A stretch of DNA of 64,000 nucleotides from a bacterium (GTDB lineage Bacteria > SAR324 > XYD2-FULL-50-16). Under the pieces are notes generated by a model, which was given only the letters and a program-made list of their open reading frames with translations, made no database searches and was not told the DNA's origin. How positions within the stretch are numbered: the first letter of the stretch is position 1; each line of letters opens with the position of its first letter. Below are positions 9,310-18,543 of this stretch, in pieces. The translations under genes and the position numbers were made by a program. The stretch spans positions 1-64,000 of the forward strand of contig JAHJTV010000092.1 of NCBI GenBank assembly GCA_018829445.1, written 5' to 3'.

Positions 9310-11067
9310 ATGGCGTGTATGAACCTCATCAGTTTTTTTAAAAACAAGGTTGAAAAGACCGTGGTTGAAATCCTCAAGACAGAGTTTCAACAGGACAAGG
9401 TCGATCTGTCCCAGTTTAAGTTCGAAGTTCCGCCGGATGAAAACATGGGACATCTGGCTTTCGCCTGCTTTCCCCTGTCAAGGGTTCTGAAAAAAGCTCC
9501 GCCCATGATCGCCGCCTCACTGGCAGATAACTGGGCAGAAACTCGCTACTTCAGTCAGGTCAAAGCAACCGGCCCCTATCTCAATTTCTTCTTCAGTCCC
9601 GAGTATCTGGCGGATGAGCTGATAAAGGTTTGTGCCGAAGACTCCTCCTATGGGAACAATGATTCGGGCTTGGGGAAATCGCTGATGGTGGAGTATTCAT
9701 CACCCAATACCAACAAGCCCCTGCATCTGGGTCATTGCCGCAATAACCTGTTGGGAATGGTTTTGTCAAATATCCTGGACAAGAACGGATACACGGTTAT
9801 CAAGTCAAACCTGGTAAATGACCGGGGTGTCCATATCTGTAAATCGATGCTGGCTTATAAAAAATGGGGAGAGGGAGCAACTCCCGAGAGTACCGGGAAA
9901 AAGGGTGATAAATTTGTCGGTGATTATTATGTTCTCTACGACAAAAAGGAGAAGGAAAATCCGGCAATCCTGGAAGAGGTGCAGCAGATGCTGCGTGACT
10001 GGGAAGCCGGTGACAAGGAAGTGCTGACACTTTGGGAAACCATGAATGGATGGGTTCTGGATGGATTTCACCAGACCTACAAAAGAATGGGTGCCACTTT
10101 CGATAAATTCTATTTTGAGAGTCAAACCTATAAAGGCGGTAAGGATATTATTCTGGATGCTCTGAAAAGGGGAGTCTGCTTTCGGGAAGAGAACGGTGCG
10201 GTTGCCATAGACTTTGAGAAGGAGAAGTTGGGTCGAAAAATCCTGCTGCGTGGAGATGGCACAGCCATGTACATGACGCAGGATATCAACACCACGGTTA
10301 CCAAGTTTAACGATTATCAGCTTGATGGCAGCCTGTTTGTGGTGGGGAATGAACAGGATAACCATTTCAGGATGCTCTTTCTGATTTTGAAGAAGTTTGG
10401 TTACGATTGGGCTGATCGCTGTGAACACATCAGCTATGGCATGATCACCCTTCCAGAGGGAAAAATGAAATCCCGCGAGGGAACCGTGGTTGACCTGGAT
10501 GACTTGATGGATAAGATGGGCGCCATGGCCCTGGAGGAGATCAAGGAGCGACGTGATGTTTATGGCGAAGATGTTGACGACGATGTATTGGCAACAGCTG
10601 AGGATATTGGCCAGGCGGCGATCAAGTTTTTCATCCTCCGAACCAATGCGGTCAAGGAGATCAGTTTTAATCCTAAGGAATCTCTTTCCTTTGAGGGCGC
10701 AACCGGCCCGTATTTGCAGTATACCCACGCCAGGATCTGCAGCGTATTGAGGAAATCCGAATCGGATGAAAAGTCGCACAGTTTTAAGGGTTATGCCTGG
10801 GACAAGGATGAGTCTAGTCTTCTGGTTTTGCTGGCCAGATACCCGGATGTTCTGCAGCAAGGTGCCGCAGACCGGAACCCGGCTGTGTTATGCAGCTATA
10901 TCTACGATCTGTGCCGGGCCTATAATAAATTCTATTATGATCATCCCATTTTAAAAGCGGAAAACGAACTGGCTGTTCAAGCCAGGATAAGTCTGACCAG
11001 GGCTGTTAAGGGCGTTCTCAATAAAACCCTGAACATATTCACCATCACGGCGCTGGAGAAAATGTAA
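9310..11067 (+). CDS. argS: Arginyl-tRNA synthetase
   Basis: 585 residues, class I synthetase. An N-terminal Add-1 tRNA-binding domain is followed by the signature SSPNTNKPLHLGH near 129-142 (the HIGH motif as HLGH). The KMSKS counterpart appears as GKMKSREG near 383-390, as usual for ArgRS. The C-terminal helical DALR domain ends at FTITALEKM, with EGATGPYLQYTHARICSVLRK around 459-480. The enzyme charges tRNA-Arg in the cytoplasm. The start at 9310 gives MACMNLIS; an ATG at 9319 is an alternative. No terminator was seen after the gene other than the palindromic repeats at 11095-11233. Confidence 0.95.
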   Translation: MACMNLISFFKNKVEKTVVEILKTEFQQDKVDLSQFKFEVPPDENMGHLAFACFPLSRVLKKAPPMIAASLADNWAETRYFSQVKATGPYLNFFFSPEYLADELIKVCAEDSSYGNNDSGLGKSLMVEYSSPNTNKPLHLGHCRNNLLGMVLSNILDKNGYTVIKSNLVNDRGVHICKSMLAYKKWGEGATPESTGKKGDKFVGDYYVLYDKKEKENPAILEEVQQMLRDWEAGDKEVLTLWETMNGWVLDGFHQTYKRMGATFDKFYFESQTYKGGKDIILDALKRGVCFREENGAVAIDFEKEKLGRKILLRGDGTAMYMTQDINTTVTKFNDYQLDGSLFVVGNEQDNHFRMLFLILKKFGYDWADRCEHISYGMITLPEGKMKSREGTVVDLDDLMDKMGAMALEEIKERRDVYGEDVDDDVLATAEDIGQAAIKFFILRTNAVKEISFNPKESLSFEGATGPYLQYTHARICSVLRKSESDEKSHSFKGYAWDKDESSLLVLLARYPDVLQQGAADRNPAVLCSYIYDLCRAYNKFYYDHPILKAENELAVQARISLTRAVKGVLNKTLNIFTITALEKM

Positions 11068-11094
11068 TCAGCTTTATCACCAAAAGCAAGGAAT

Positions 11095-11162
11095 ACGGTA
11101 GGGCGGGGTTACATCCCCGCCGGAAGAAACCCAAAGGCGGCCATGTAAGGCCGCCCTACCGT
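11095..11162. repeat. Palindromic mini-element (68 bp) with 12-bp inverted ends
   Basis: The ends ACGGTAGGGCGG (11095-11106) and CCGCCCTACCGT (11151-11162) are perfect inverted copies. Inside lie two hairpins: GGCGGGG/CCCCGCC with loop TTACAT (11102-11121) and GGCGGCC/GGCCGCC (11136-11155). The same arrangement, flipped, is at 52086-52149. It looks like a very small non-autonomous mobile palindrome (REP/MITE class). Confidence 0.75.
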
Positions 11163-11198
11163 TCAAAACGGTGAATCAGGCATAAAGCGCCAATTGTT

Positions 11199-11233
11199 AG
11201 GAATATGGTAGGGCGGGGTTACATCCCCGCCGG
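11199..11233. repeat. Half copy of the palindromic mini-element
   Basis: AGGAATATGGTAGGGCGGGG followed by TTACATCCCCGCCGG: the left hairpin of the 11095 element without the right one. A further decayed copy (GGGGTTATATCCCCGTCGG) follows at about 11263-11281. No coding potential is seen in the 310 bases between argS and glyQS. Confidence 0.7.
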
Positions 11234-11377
11234 AACTATGTTGCCAGATGCAAGGAGTTTAAGGGGTTATATCCCCGTCGGTATTAATTCCAAAACGGCC
11301 ACAAAACGCCAAGTTTATTTTTCGGAACCACTATACTTTCATATCAACTGCGTTAACCCCTAAATAAAGAATAAAAA

Positions 11378-12769
11378 ATGAGTAAAGAAGTAACAATGGA
11401 CAAAATTATCTCCCTGGCCAAGCGCAGGGGGTTTGTATTCCCAGGATCGGAAATTTACGGAGGACTTGCCAATTCCTGGGATTATGGTCCATTGGGCGTG
11501 GAATTGAAAACCAATATCAAAAAAGCCTGGTGGGATTCATTTGTTCGAAACCGGTTTGACGTGGTGGGAATCGACAGTGCCATCATGATGAATTCAGCTG
11601 TCTGGGAAGCCTCCGGTCATGTTGGCGGTTTTTCAGATCCCCTGATGGATTGTAAAGAATGCAAAACCAGACACAGGGCGGATAAACTGATAGAGGAAAC
11701 CCTTGAGCAGCGCCAGGAACCACAGATTATTGTGGAAGGGCTCTCCAACCAGGACCTGAAAGCAAAAATCGTTGAATTGGACATCTGTTGCCCGGACTGC
11801 GGTTCTAAGGATTTTACGGATATCCGCAAATTCAACCTGATGTTTAAGACTCACCAGGGCGTGACCGAAGACAGTTCGGCACTTGTCTATCTCCGTCCGG
11901 AAACGGCCCAGGGGATTTTTGTCAACTTCAGAAACGTGGCCACCACCACCCGGAAAAAAATCCCGTTTGGAATAGCCCAGGTCGGAAAATCGTTTCGTAA
12001 CGAGATAACACCCGGTAATTTTATTTTCCGAACCAGGGAATTCGAACAGATGGAGATGGAATATTTCTGTCATCCCGACGATTCAAAGAAAACATTCGAA
12101 TACTGGAAAGAGTTTTGTTACAACTGGGTGCTGGAACACGGCGTGAAAAAAGACTCCATTCGCATGAGAGACCATGATCAGAAGGAGCTGTCTCACTACT
12201 CCAGTGCGACAACTGATATCGAATTCAGGTTCCCGTTCGGTTGGGGTGAACTATGGGGAATTGCTCATCGTGGTGATTTCGACTTGACTCAACACCAGAC
12301 CTTCTCCAAGAAAGATTTGCAGTACACAGTGCCCGGAACCAATGATAAGTACCTGCCCCATGTGATCGAACCGGCTCTGGGGGTTGATCGGTTGACCTTA
12401 TGCATTCTGATTGATGCCTATGAGGAGGAGGAACTAAAAGGTGGAGAATCCCGGGTTGTGCTGAAACTTCACAAGAAGCTGGCCCCGGTTCAGGTGGCTT
12501 TTCTTCCCCTTTCCAAAAAACTGGCGGACAAAACCCAGGAGGTCTTTCAGATGGTCTCCAAAGATTTTGTCTGCGATTACGACGAGTCGCAAAGTATCGG
12601 AAAACGATACCGCAGACAGGATGAAGTTGGAACGCCCTATTGCGTGACCATCGACTTTGACTCCCTGGAAGATAACGCCCTGACCATCAGGGATAGGGAC
12701 TCCATGAATCAGGAACGGATAGCCATAGACCAACTGCAAAGTTATCTCAAAACCAAATTCGCTGAATAA
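11378..12769 (+). CDS. glyQS: Glycyl-tRNA synthetase, single-chain type
   Basis: 463 residues, class II synthetase of the alpha2 type, not the alpha/beta pair of E. coli. The opening [26 protein letters not shown] (split around residues 14-38) is diagnostic. Two Cys pairs, CKECKTRH near 92 and [10 protein letters not shown] near 136, suggest a bound zinc. Motif 2 is in [21 protein letters not shown] from about 206, and motif 3 is GVDRLTL near 335. A C-terminal anticodon-binding domain follows (about 360-463), with [20 protein letters not shown] near its end. It attaches Gly to tRNA-Gly. No T-box was recognised upstream; the 5' region is filled by palindromic repeats. An in-frame ATG at residue 7 is an alternative start. 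Confidence 0.95.
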   Translation: MSKEVTMDKIISLAKRRGFVFPGSEIYGGLANSWDYGPLGVELKTNIKKAWWDSFVRNRFDVVGIDSAIMMNSAVWEASGHVGGFSDPLMDCKECKTRHRADKLIEETLEQRQEPQIIVEGLSNQDLKAKIVELDICCPDCGSKDFTDIRKFNLMFKTHQGVTEDSSALVYLRPETAQGIFVNFRNVATTTRKKIPFGIAQVGKSFRNEITPGNFIFRTREFEQMEMEYFCHPDDSKKTFEYWKEFCYNWVLEHGVKKDSIRMRDHDQKELSHYSSATTDIEFRFPFGWGELWGIAHRGDFDLTQHQTFSKKDLQYTVPGTNDKYLPHVIEPALGVDRLTLCILIDAYEEEELKGGESRVVLKLHKKLAPVQVAFLPLSKKLADKTQEVFQMVSKDFVCDYDESQSIGKRYRRQDEVGTPYCVTIDFDSLEDNALTIRDRDSMNQERIAIDQLQSYLKTKFAE

Positions 12770-12782
12770 CAGCTAGATTTAG

Positions 12783-12826
12783 CCAAGAGCAAGGATTACG
12801 GTAGGGTGGGGTTACATCCCCGCCAG
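12783..12826. repeat. GGCGGGG-type hairpin repeat copy
   Basis: CCAAGAGCAAGGATTACGGT followed by AGGGTGGGGTTACATCCCCG CCAG. The stem has one changed base compared with the 11095 copy (GGTGGGG against CCCCGCC). The flank AAGAGCAAGGATTA is also part of the family. Confidence 0.7.
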
Positions 12827-12881
12827 AAGGCGCACAAAGATGACGGCGTACATTGTTATGTGTCTCCTTTTTTTATTCCAT

Positions 12882-12924
12882 CAAGAGTAAGGATTATGGT
12901 AGGGCGGGGTTACATCCCCGCCAG
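12882..12924. repeat. GGCGGGG-type hairpin repeat copy
   Basis: CAAGAGTAAGGATTATGGTA then GGGCGGGGTTACATCCCCGCC and CAG, a perfect stem. With 12783-12826 it forms a direct repeat pair about 100 bases apart between glyQS and hisI. Confidence 0.7.
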
Positions 12925-12973
12925 AACCAACTAGAGTTTCCCTTATTAGCCAATCGTCAACAGCTTAAAAACA

Positions 12974-13393
12974 ATGTCCAAGGATCATTACCAACTGGAA
13001 GAGGGGAGCGATCTCACCCTCGATTTTCAAAAGTTGAAAAAGGTTGCCTCCTGCGGCCAACCGGTACTTCCGGTTGTGGTGCAGGATTATGAGTCCAGGG
13101 AAGTGCTGGTTCTGGGATATGTCAACCAGGAAGCATTGGACTATGCCCTCAAACATGGCGTTGCGACCATGTGGAGCACCTCACGCAATGAACTCTGGAT
13201 AAAAGGCGCAACCTCTGGTGAGTATCTTGATCTGGTTGAAACCCGCGTCAATTGCGAACAGAATTCAATTCTTTACCTGGTTAAAATCAGAGGTAAAGGC
13301 GCCTGCCACACCAAAGACACCAACGGTGATCCAAGATTTGGCTGCTACTACCGCAAGATCAACAGCACCAAAAACCTGGAACCTATCAAGTAA
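12974..13393 (+). CDS. hisI: Phosphoribosyl-AMP cyclohydrolase (divergent subgroup)
   Basis: 139 residues. It catalyses the third step of histidine synthesis, opening the adenine ring of phosphoribosyl-AMP. Family marks are VLVLGYVNQEALDYAL, TMWSTSRNELWIKGATSG, and the zinc-type cysteines C111 (ACHTKD) and C124 (FGCYYRK). The usual Asp-rich magnesium motif (D-x-D-x-D) is replaced by N93-C94-E95-Q96-N97. I recall other HisI proteins with this N-C-E-Q-N form, so it is probably a functional subgroup and not a broken enzyme. It stands alone, away from other his genes, and carries no HisE domain. The repeats upstream make its promoter unclear. Confidence 0.85.
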   Translation: MSKDHYQLEEGSDLTLDFQKLKKVASCGQPVLPVVVQDYESREVLVLGYVNQEALDYALKHGVATMWSTSRNELWIKGATSGEYLDLVETRVNCEQNSILYLVKIRGKGACHTKDTNGDPRFGCYYRKINSTKNLEPIK

Positions 13394-14239
13394 CCAAAGC
13401 TTTAGGAAATGTTTAACATTGGTGTCCTTCAACTTGACAGTTCCACTCCCAGCTGAAGTTTTTCACCAATTACCTGCCGAATCTGGATTGATTCCACTGA
13501 TAAACAATTTCCGCCCGGTTATTACCATGATCACCGGCTTGTCAATAATAGGTGTGATTGTATTGATGCAAGGTGTTCCTGTATACACGCCAATAACAAG
13601 AAAAAAACAGCAAAAAGATTTCGATATATCGAAACTTTGCCCATATTTATCTTATTTGTTAATGAATATCTGAATTTTTACTCAGCATTCTCTTCCAACA
13701 AGCCGCGTTTGATTCCATAAACGCAAAGTGATTAATAATCAAAGTCTCCATGACTTGTCATTCCGGCCAATTCCTACCTTTATAATCGTTTTATCTTCTG
13801 AATGGTTTTTTCGACTGGGTTTGATTTCGTTAGAAATGTCTTGTGGTTTTCTTGTCAAATTCCAGAGGATTTTTAATCTGGTTTGTACTAATTTTCTCTT
13901 CAAGATGACTCCCTGGAGGGTTTCTATAAATCTTCCATCTGTAGCCTTTTCAAAGTGATGTCGGTTTTTTTATGATGAGTTTCTATTTTTTTAATATAAG
14001 TATGTTGAACATCTCCCATTTGGATTTACCCCACACATGAGCAAAAAACTCATAATTTTGAGATCGGATCAGGTTAAGTCAGACAGAATGATGGGAAAAC
14101 AGGTGACAAATCTATCAAACTGAACTGTTCATCCATAATTGCTGCCTGAATATAAAATTGAGTGATTTTTATTAAAAAACATGCTACTATTAGCGACAGT
14201 TTAAAGCTGGAAAACCCTTTCAGCTCTGATTAGTGGTGG
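13394..14239. other. 846-base non-coding stretch
   Basis: No convincing gene. Short open frames (for example 13728-13958 on the plus strand) have no family features or ribosome site. It contains a perfect 16-base palindrome TTTCGATATATCGAAA at 13619-13634 and a half copy of the GTCATTCC repeat near 13758. The last 150 bases before the hybrid kinase are AT-rich and could hold its promoter; I could not fix the -35 and -10 boxes. Confidence 0.5.
13619..13634. promoter_or_regulatory. Perfect 16-bp palindrome, possible operator
   Basis: TTTCGATATATCGAAA reads the same on both strands. It lies isolated in non-coding DNA 226 bases after hisI. It could be a dimeric regulator site, but nothing nearby identifies the regulator. 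Confidence 0.25.
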
Positions 14240-14248
14240 TTGAACGAG

Positions 14249-16774
14249 ATGGCCAAGGGTACCACGTTCCCTATTTCACATACAGTACAACCCATATTCA
14301 ATATGTCCAGATCCAGAATCCTCATCGTTGAAGATGAAGTTATCGTTGCCAAGGAAATCGAAGAAACCCTGCTGAAAATTGGTTATGATGTCTGCTCTAT
14401 TGTGAATTCGGGCGAAAAAGCAATTGCGCAGGCAGGAAAGGAAAAACCGGATATCATTCTGATGGATATCAACCTGCAGGGTGAGATGGATGGAATTGAA
14501 GCTGCGGGTATCATTCGGAACCAATTTGATCTGCCGGTTGTTTACCTGACAGCCTATGTTGACGCAGAGACTACAAGGAGGGCCAAGGTTACCCAACCTT
14601 TGGGATATCTTCAGAAACCCTTTGAGGAAACGGACCTCAGGGTTGCATTGGAAATAGCCCAGTATACTGCCGGGATTGAAATAGAAAGAAAAAACTTTCA
14701 CAAAGCTCTGGTTGAAAGCGAAAAACAGTATCGTAACCTTTTTAATTCAATGGTTGATGGCTTTGCCGTTCATGAAATGATCTTTGATGACGAAGGGAAA
14801 CCCTGTGATTACCGGTTTTTGAAGGTAAATCCGGCTTTTGAGAGATACACGGGTCTCAAAGCCTCGGCGATTGAGGGGAAGACCGCTCTAGAGGTGATCC
14901 CGGAATTGGAAAAAGTCTGGATAGAAAACTATGGAAACGTCGTCCTGATGGGAAAACCGCTGCAATTCGAGAATTATTCGAGGCAGTTTAAAAAATACTT
15001 TGAAGTGAGTGCCTATCGCTTCGATGTTAACCAGTTTGCCTGCAGTTTTGTGGATATCACCGCTCGGAAGAAAGCTGAAGAAAGCCTGGCCAGGGAGTCT
15101 GAAATCAACTCCATACTGGCGGAAATCTCAAAACAGCTCATGTCACCCGAGAATGACATGAACACCATTACCGATCTGATCCTGAAGCACTCCCTCAGTG
15201 TAACCAACAGCCAACATGGCTATACTACGGTTGTTGACCAACGGACCGGTAATAACGTCATATACTCATCAGTTACTCCAATGGAGGAAAAATATCCTGT
15301 CAAGTCGCAGGAAAGGTATTTTTTCCCAAGAAATAAAGAGGGTTTATATCCCAGACTCTGCGGGCATCCGATGAATACGCGAAAACCGTTTTATACCAAC
15401 CACCCTTCAAAACACCCGGCCAGTGAGGGGGTCCCTGAAGGACATATGCCGATTAACAACTTCCTGTCCGTACCGGTTTTGATCGATGGAAAACTGGCCG
15501 GTCAAATTGCGTTGGGCAACAGCAAAGACGGTTATTCCAAAATTGATCTCAAGACTGTGGAACAGATCGGGGAACTCTACGCGCTGACCATTCAGCGTGA
15601 ATGGCAGGAATCTGAAAAGGAAGCCCTGGAGGAACAGCTGCGTCACATGCAGAAGATAGAAGCAATCGGAACCCTGGCGGGTGGTATTGCCCATGATTTT
15701 AACAATATTCTGCAACCCATCATGGGCTATGCCAATATGGCCATGAGGAATACAGATAAATCAGACAATAACCATAAATATCTGTCTTCTATTCTGACTG
15801 CTTCAAAGCGGGCAAAGGAACTGGTTCAGCAAATATTGACGTTTTCGCGTAAAACGGAAAAAGAAAAACAGCCGGTCAAGGTTCAGATCATTGTGAAGGA
15901 GGCTCTGAAACTCCTGCGCTCAAGTCTTCCCACCACCATTGAAATCAGGCAGCAGATTGACAGCAATTGCGGGATGGTCATGGCTGATCCTACCATGATA
16001 CACCAGATCACAATGAACCTGACGACCAATGCCTTTCATGCCATGCGGGAAACAGGCGGCATCATGGAGGTCAGCCTGAAACCGATTGAATTAAAAATGG
16101 AAGACTGCCGGGAAGACAATCTTTACCCGGGTAGTTATATCTGCCTGACAGTTACGGATTCCGGGATTGGAATGAAACCGGAAATCCTGGGGAAAATATT
16201 CGATCCCTATTTTACGACCAAGGATTTGGGAGAGGGTACAGGTCTGGGTTTATCGGTGATTATGGGTATCGTCAAGGGCTGCAAAGGGGCGATCAGGGCT
16301 TCCAGTGAACCTGGGATAGGCTCCGAATTCAAGGTTTTCCTGCCGCAGATTGAAGCTGAAATCGAATCGCAGGAATCAGAAACAGATCCATCGGTACTTA
16401 CCGGGAATGAGAATATTCTTCTTGTGGATGATGAAGCTGCCATCGCCGAACTGATCAAGGAAATGCTGGAGGAGCAGGGGTACAGGGTTACTGAACGAAC
16501 TAGCAGCCTGGAAGCCCTGGAGGTATTCAGGTCACAAAACGGAAAGTTTGATCTGGTCATCAGCGATATGACCATGCCCAATATGACCGGAGTCGAGCTG
16601 ACCCGGGAATTACTGAAAATCAGACCTGATCTACCGGTTATTCTCTGCACCGGATTCAGCGAGCTCATTAACGAAGGACAGATTGAGGCTTTGGGGATCA
16701 GGAAGTTGTTGATGAAACCAGCCTCACGGCTTCAACTTTGCCAAGCCATAAGGGAAATCCTGGACAGCCCTTAG
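14249..16774 (+). CDS. Hybrid sensor histidine kinase REC-PAS-GAF-HisKA-HATPase-REC
   Basis: The chosen ATG has a GGTGG nine bases upstream; a TTG at 14240 would add three residues. About 841 residues. The N-terminal receiver (ILIVEDE near 24, phospho-Asp in ILMDINL) ends in LQKPFEE. A PAS domain (VNPAFERYTGL) and a GAF-like domain (about 290-455, ending FLSVPVLIDGKLAGQIAL) follow. Next come the phospho-accepting His in GGIAHDFNNIL (H482), an ATPase domain with N-, G1- (DSGIGM) and G2-boxes (GTGLGLSV), and a C-terminal receiver (LLVDDEAAI, phospho-Asp in LVISDMTMP). There is no membrane segment, so it is a cytosolic phosphorelay kinase. It stands alone on the plus strand, converging with the chemosensory operon. 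The signal is unknown. Confidence 0.88.
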   Translation: MAKGTTFPISHTVQPIFNMSRSRILIVEDEVIVAKEIEETLLKIGYDVCSIVNSGEKAIAQAGKEKPDIILMDINLQGEMDGIEAAGIIRNQFDLPVVYLTAYVDAETTRRAKVTQPLGYLQKPFEETDLRVALEIAQYTAGIEIERKNFHKALVESEKQYRNLFNSMVDGFAVHEMIFDDEGKPCDYRFLKVNPAFERYTGLKASAIEGKTALEVIPELEKVWIENYGNVVLMGKPLQFENYSRQFKKYFEVSAYRFDVNQFACSFVDITARKKAEESLARESEINSILAEISKQLMSPENDMNTITDLILKHSLSVTNSQHGYTTVVDQRTGNNVIYSSVTPMEEKYPVKSQERYFFPRNKEGLYPRLCGHPMNTRKPFYTNHPSKHPASEGVPEGHMPINNFLSVPVLIDGKLAGQIALGNSKDGYSKIDLKTVEQIGELYALTIQREWQESEKEALEEQLRHMQKIEAIGTLAGGIAHDFNNILQPIMGYANMAMRNTDKSDNNHKYLSSILTASKRAKELVQQILTFSRKTEKEKQPVKVQIIVKEALKLLRSSLPTTIEIRQQIDSNCGMVMADPTMIHQITMNLTTNAFHAMRETGGIMEVSLKPIELKMEDCREDNLYPGSYICLTVTDSGIGMKPEILGKIFDPYFTTKDLGEGTGLGLSVIMGIVKGCKGAIRASSEPGIGSEFKVFLPQIEAEIESQESETDPSVLTGNENILLVDDEAAIAELIKEMLEEQGYRVTERTSSLEALEVFRSQNGKFDLVISDMTMPNMTGVELTRELLKIRPDLPVILCTGFSELINEGQIEALGIRKLLMKPASRLQLCQAIREILDSP

Positions 16775-16863
16775 TGCCTCACTTCTCAGCTTCTGTCATA
16801 AAAAACAAGAAAATGTCGATTCATTTCTTCCCCAAGCCAAGGGGGTTGTGGGCCTCATCCACT

Positions 16864-18540
16864 TTAGATCAATTTTTCTACGTCAACCACCTGTACCGGA
16901 GTATCCTTGAAAATAGTTATTCCTAGGTAAATGGGAGTTTGTCGGTAGATTCTGGGCAGGGGCAGAATGGGCATGACCGCATGATGCAGGATATCATCAA
17001 TAGCCAATCCGGTTTTTCCTTCCGCTGATTTCAGGATGATAAGCTGTTTTTGATTGCCTTTCATTTCCTGTGTATTAATCTCAAAAACCGCTTTGAAATC
17101 AATCAGGGGTACCGCGCTGCCGTTATAACGATAGGATTTTTGCTGTTTGACCATGAAGCTGGAATCTTTCTGGTAGTTGATAAACGACTCCACGTTATCT
17201 TCCGGTATGGCAAAGTGAAGATCTTCAATGGAAATTATAATGCAGAGGAGTGACACATTGCTTTTGGCGAAAGAGAAATGGTAACTGCATCCTTTTCCCT
17301 TCTCGGTGATGATCCGGCAGTTTCCCTGGAAATGGTGCATTGCCTCCTGAACAGCATTCATTCCGACGCCTCGCCCCGCGTTATCATCAAGGCTTTCCGC
17401 CGTTGAAACTCCCTGAACGAAAAGGAGATCCAGGATTTCCTTTTCAGACATTTTTTCAAGTTGCTCTCTGGTGATGATGCTATTTGACAGGGCTTTTTCA
17501 ACGATACGATCCGTATTGATTCCCCTGCCGTCGTCGGATATGGAAAGCAGGATGTGAAGGGCATCTTCGGATAGCTTGATGGCAATCTTGCCGACGGATT
17601 CCTTTCCCAGCGCTTTTCTTTCTTCCGGCTTTTCCAGACCGTGAATGACTGCGTTTTTCAGGACATGGTTCAGGATTTCATGGGTGGCGTTCCAGAATTC
17701 ATGATCTGCTCTGACTTGATGGTCTTCGATCAAAAGTTCTGCCTCTTTGCCATACTCTTTTGCCAGGTTGGGAATCAGACGCTCATAACGGCTCAAATCC
17801 ATGGGGACTTTTTTAATCTCCTGGTGCGTTTGCAGTAACTGGTTGTAGAGGCTGCTGGCCTGAATAGCCCTTTCATCCGCAAGAGAGTAATAGAGATCCT
17901 TGGTTTGTTCCACCAGGAGTTCATACCCGTTCACGGAAACGGAAAGATATTCTTCGGTGCGACGCTGGCGTATCTCTCCATGGTCGACGCTACGTTCCAT
18001 AATAAAACGGCTGTAAACTTCCTGATGATTGGCAATAAAATGCTTTCCCCTGTCCAGAGCCTGCGAAATACTCTCCATCCAGTCATCAACGGATACCTCC
18101 GCGTCGGGATTTTCCTGAAAAAGGTCCAGAATATCCTGAATCTTGAAGATTGTCTGTTTCAGCAGATAAGAAATATCCCTGGTCAGTATGAGTCTTTGCT
18201 CACTTAAGGGACGGGTAATATCTTCGATTTTGTGACACAGCATTTTTGCCTGAGGGACCAGAAAGCCGCAGCTTCCTTTCAGACCATGAACTTTATTTCC
18301 CAACAGCCTCAGATTTTCAAAAAAGGTCTGCAGGTTCCTGTTAAACAGAAATTGTCCGTATTCCTCCAGGTTGAACTGTCCTTCCGCCGGGAAAGCATAA
18401 CTTTCAACGGATTTGATCAGGCTGAGTGATTCCGTAGAGAGATTTCGGGCATCCTTCAGAATACTCTGCTTCATCTTATCATCCAGGATCACCGCCTTTT
18501 CCAGGGTTTTCTGCTGGGTTTTAATTTTTCCGGAAATCAA
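16864..18540 (-). CDS. CheA-like histidine kinase with HPt and CheW-type domain
   Basis: 558 residues reading from a TTG that follows the upstream stop by three bases (TAGGG between them); an ATG 66 bases further in is the alternative start. An N-terminal HPt domain has its His at residue 85 (KVHGLKGSCGFL). A helical middle (about 130-270) replaces or weakly resembles the CheA dimerisation region. A CheA-type ATPase follows: the N-box appears as HVLKNAVIHGLE instead of the usual IRNSxDHGxE, then DDGRGIN and GRGVGMNAV. The last 140 residues are a CheW-like P5 domain (FAIPEDNVESF, VPLIDFK). It is the last gene of the core operon, directly after a REC-PAS protein, so these two probably form a second phosphotransfer pair beside CheA/CheY. 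Divergent motifs suggest a specialised role. Confidence 0.75.
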   Translation of the reverse strand: MISGKIKTQQKTLEKAVILDDKMKQSILKDARNLSTESLSLIKSVESYAFPAEGQFNLEEYGQFLFNRNLQTFFENLRLLGNKVHGLKGSCGFLVPQAKMLCHKIEDITRPLSEQRLILTRDISYLLKQTIFKIQDILDLFQENPDAEVSVDDWMESISQALDRGKHFIANHQEVYSRFIMERSVDHGEIRQRRTEEYLSVSVNGYELLVEQTKDLYYSLADERAIQASSLYNQLLQTHQEIKKVPMDLSRYERLIPNLAKEYGKEAELLIEDHQVRADHEFWNATHEILNHVLKNAVIHGLEKPEERKALGKESVGKIAIKLSEDALHILLSISDDGRGINTDRIVEKALSNSIITREQLEKMSEKEILDLLFVQGVSTAESLDDNAGRGVGMNAVQEAMHHFQGNCRIITEKGKGCSYHFSFAKSNVSLLCIIISIEDLHFAIPEDNVESFINYQKDSSFMVKQQKSYRYNGSAVPLIDFKAVFEINTQEMKGNQKQLIILKSAEGKTGLAIDDILHHAVMPILPLPRIYRQTPIYLGITIFKDTPVQVVDVEKLI

Positions 18541-18543
18541 ACC

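Noticed and set aside
9805-10860. Long open frame on the minus strand inside argS
   Set aside because: It lies entirely antisense to a clear arginyl-tRNA synthetase gene, has no family motif and no ribosome site; it follows from codon usage of the real gene.
11095-12924. CRISPR array from the repeated GGCGGGG units
   Set aside because: Spacing is irregular, units are palindromic intergenic hairpins with genes between them, and no cas gene is present.
13728-13958. Possible 76-residue plus-strand gene after hisI
   Set aside because: Overlaps a copy of the GTCATTCC repeat and has no ribosome site or motif.
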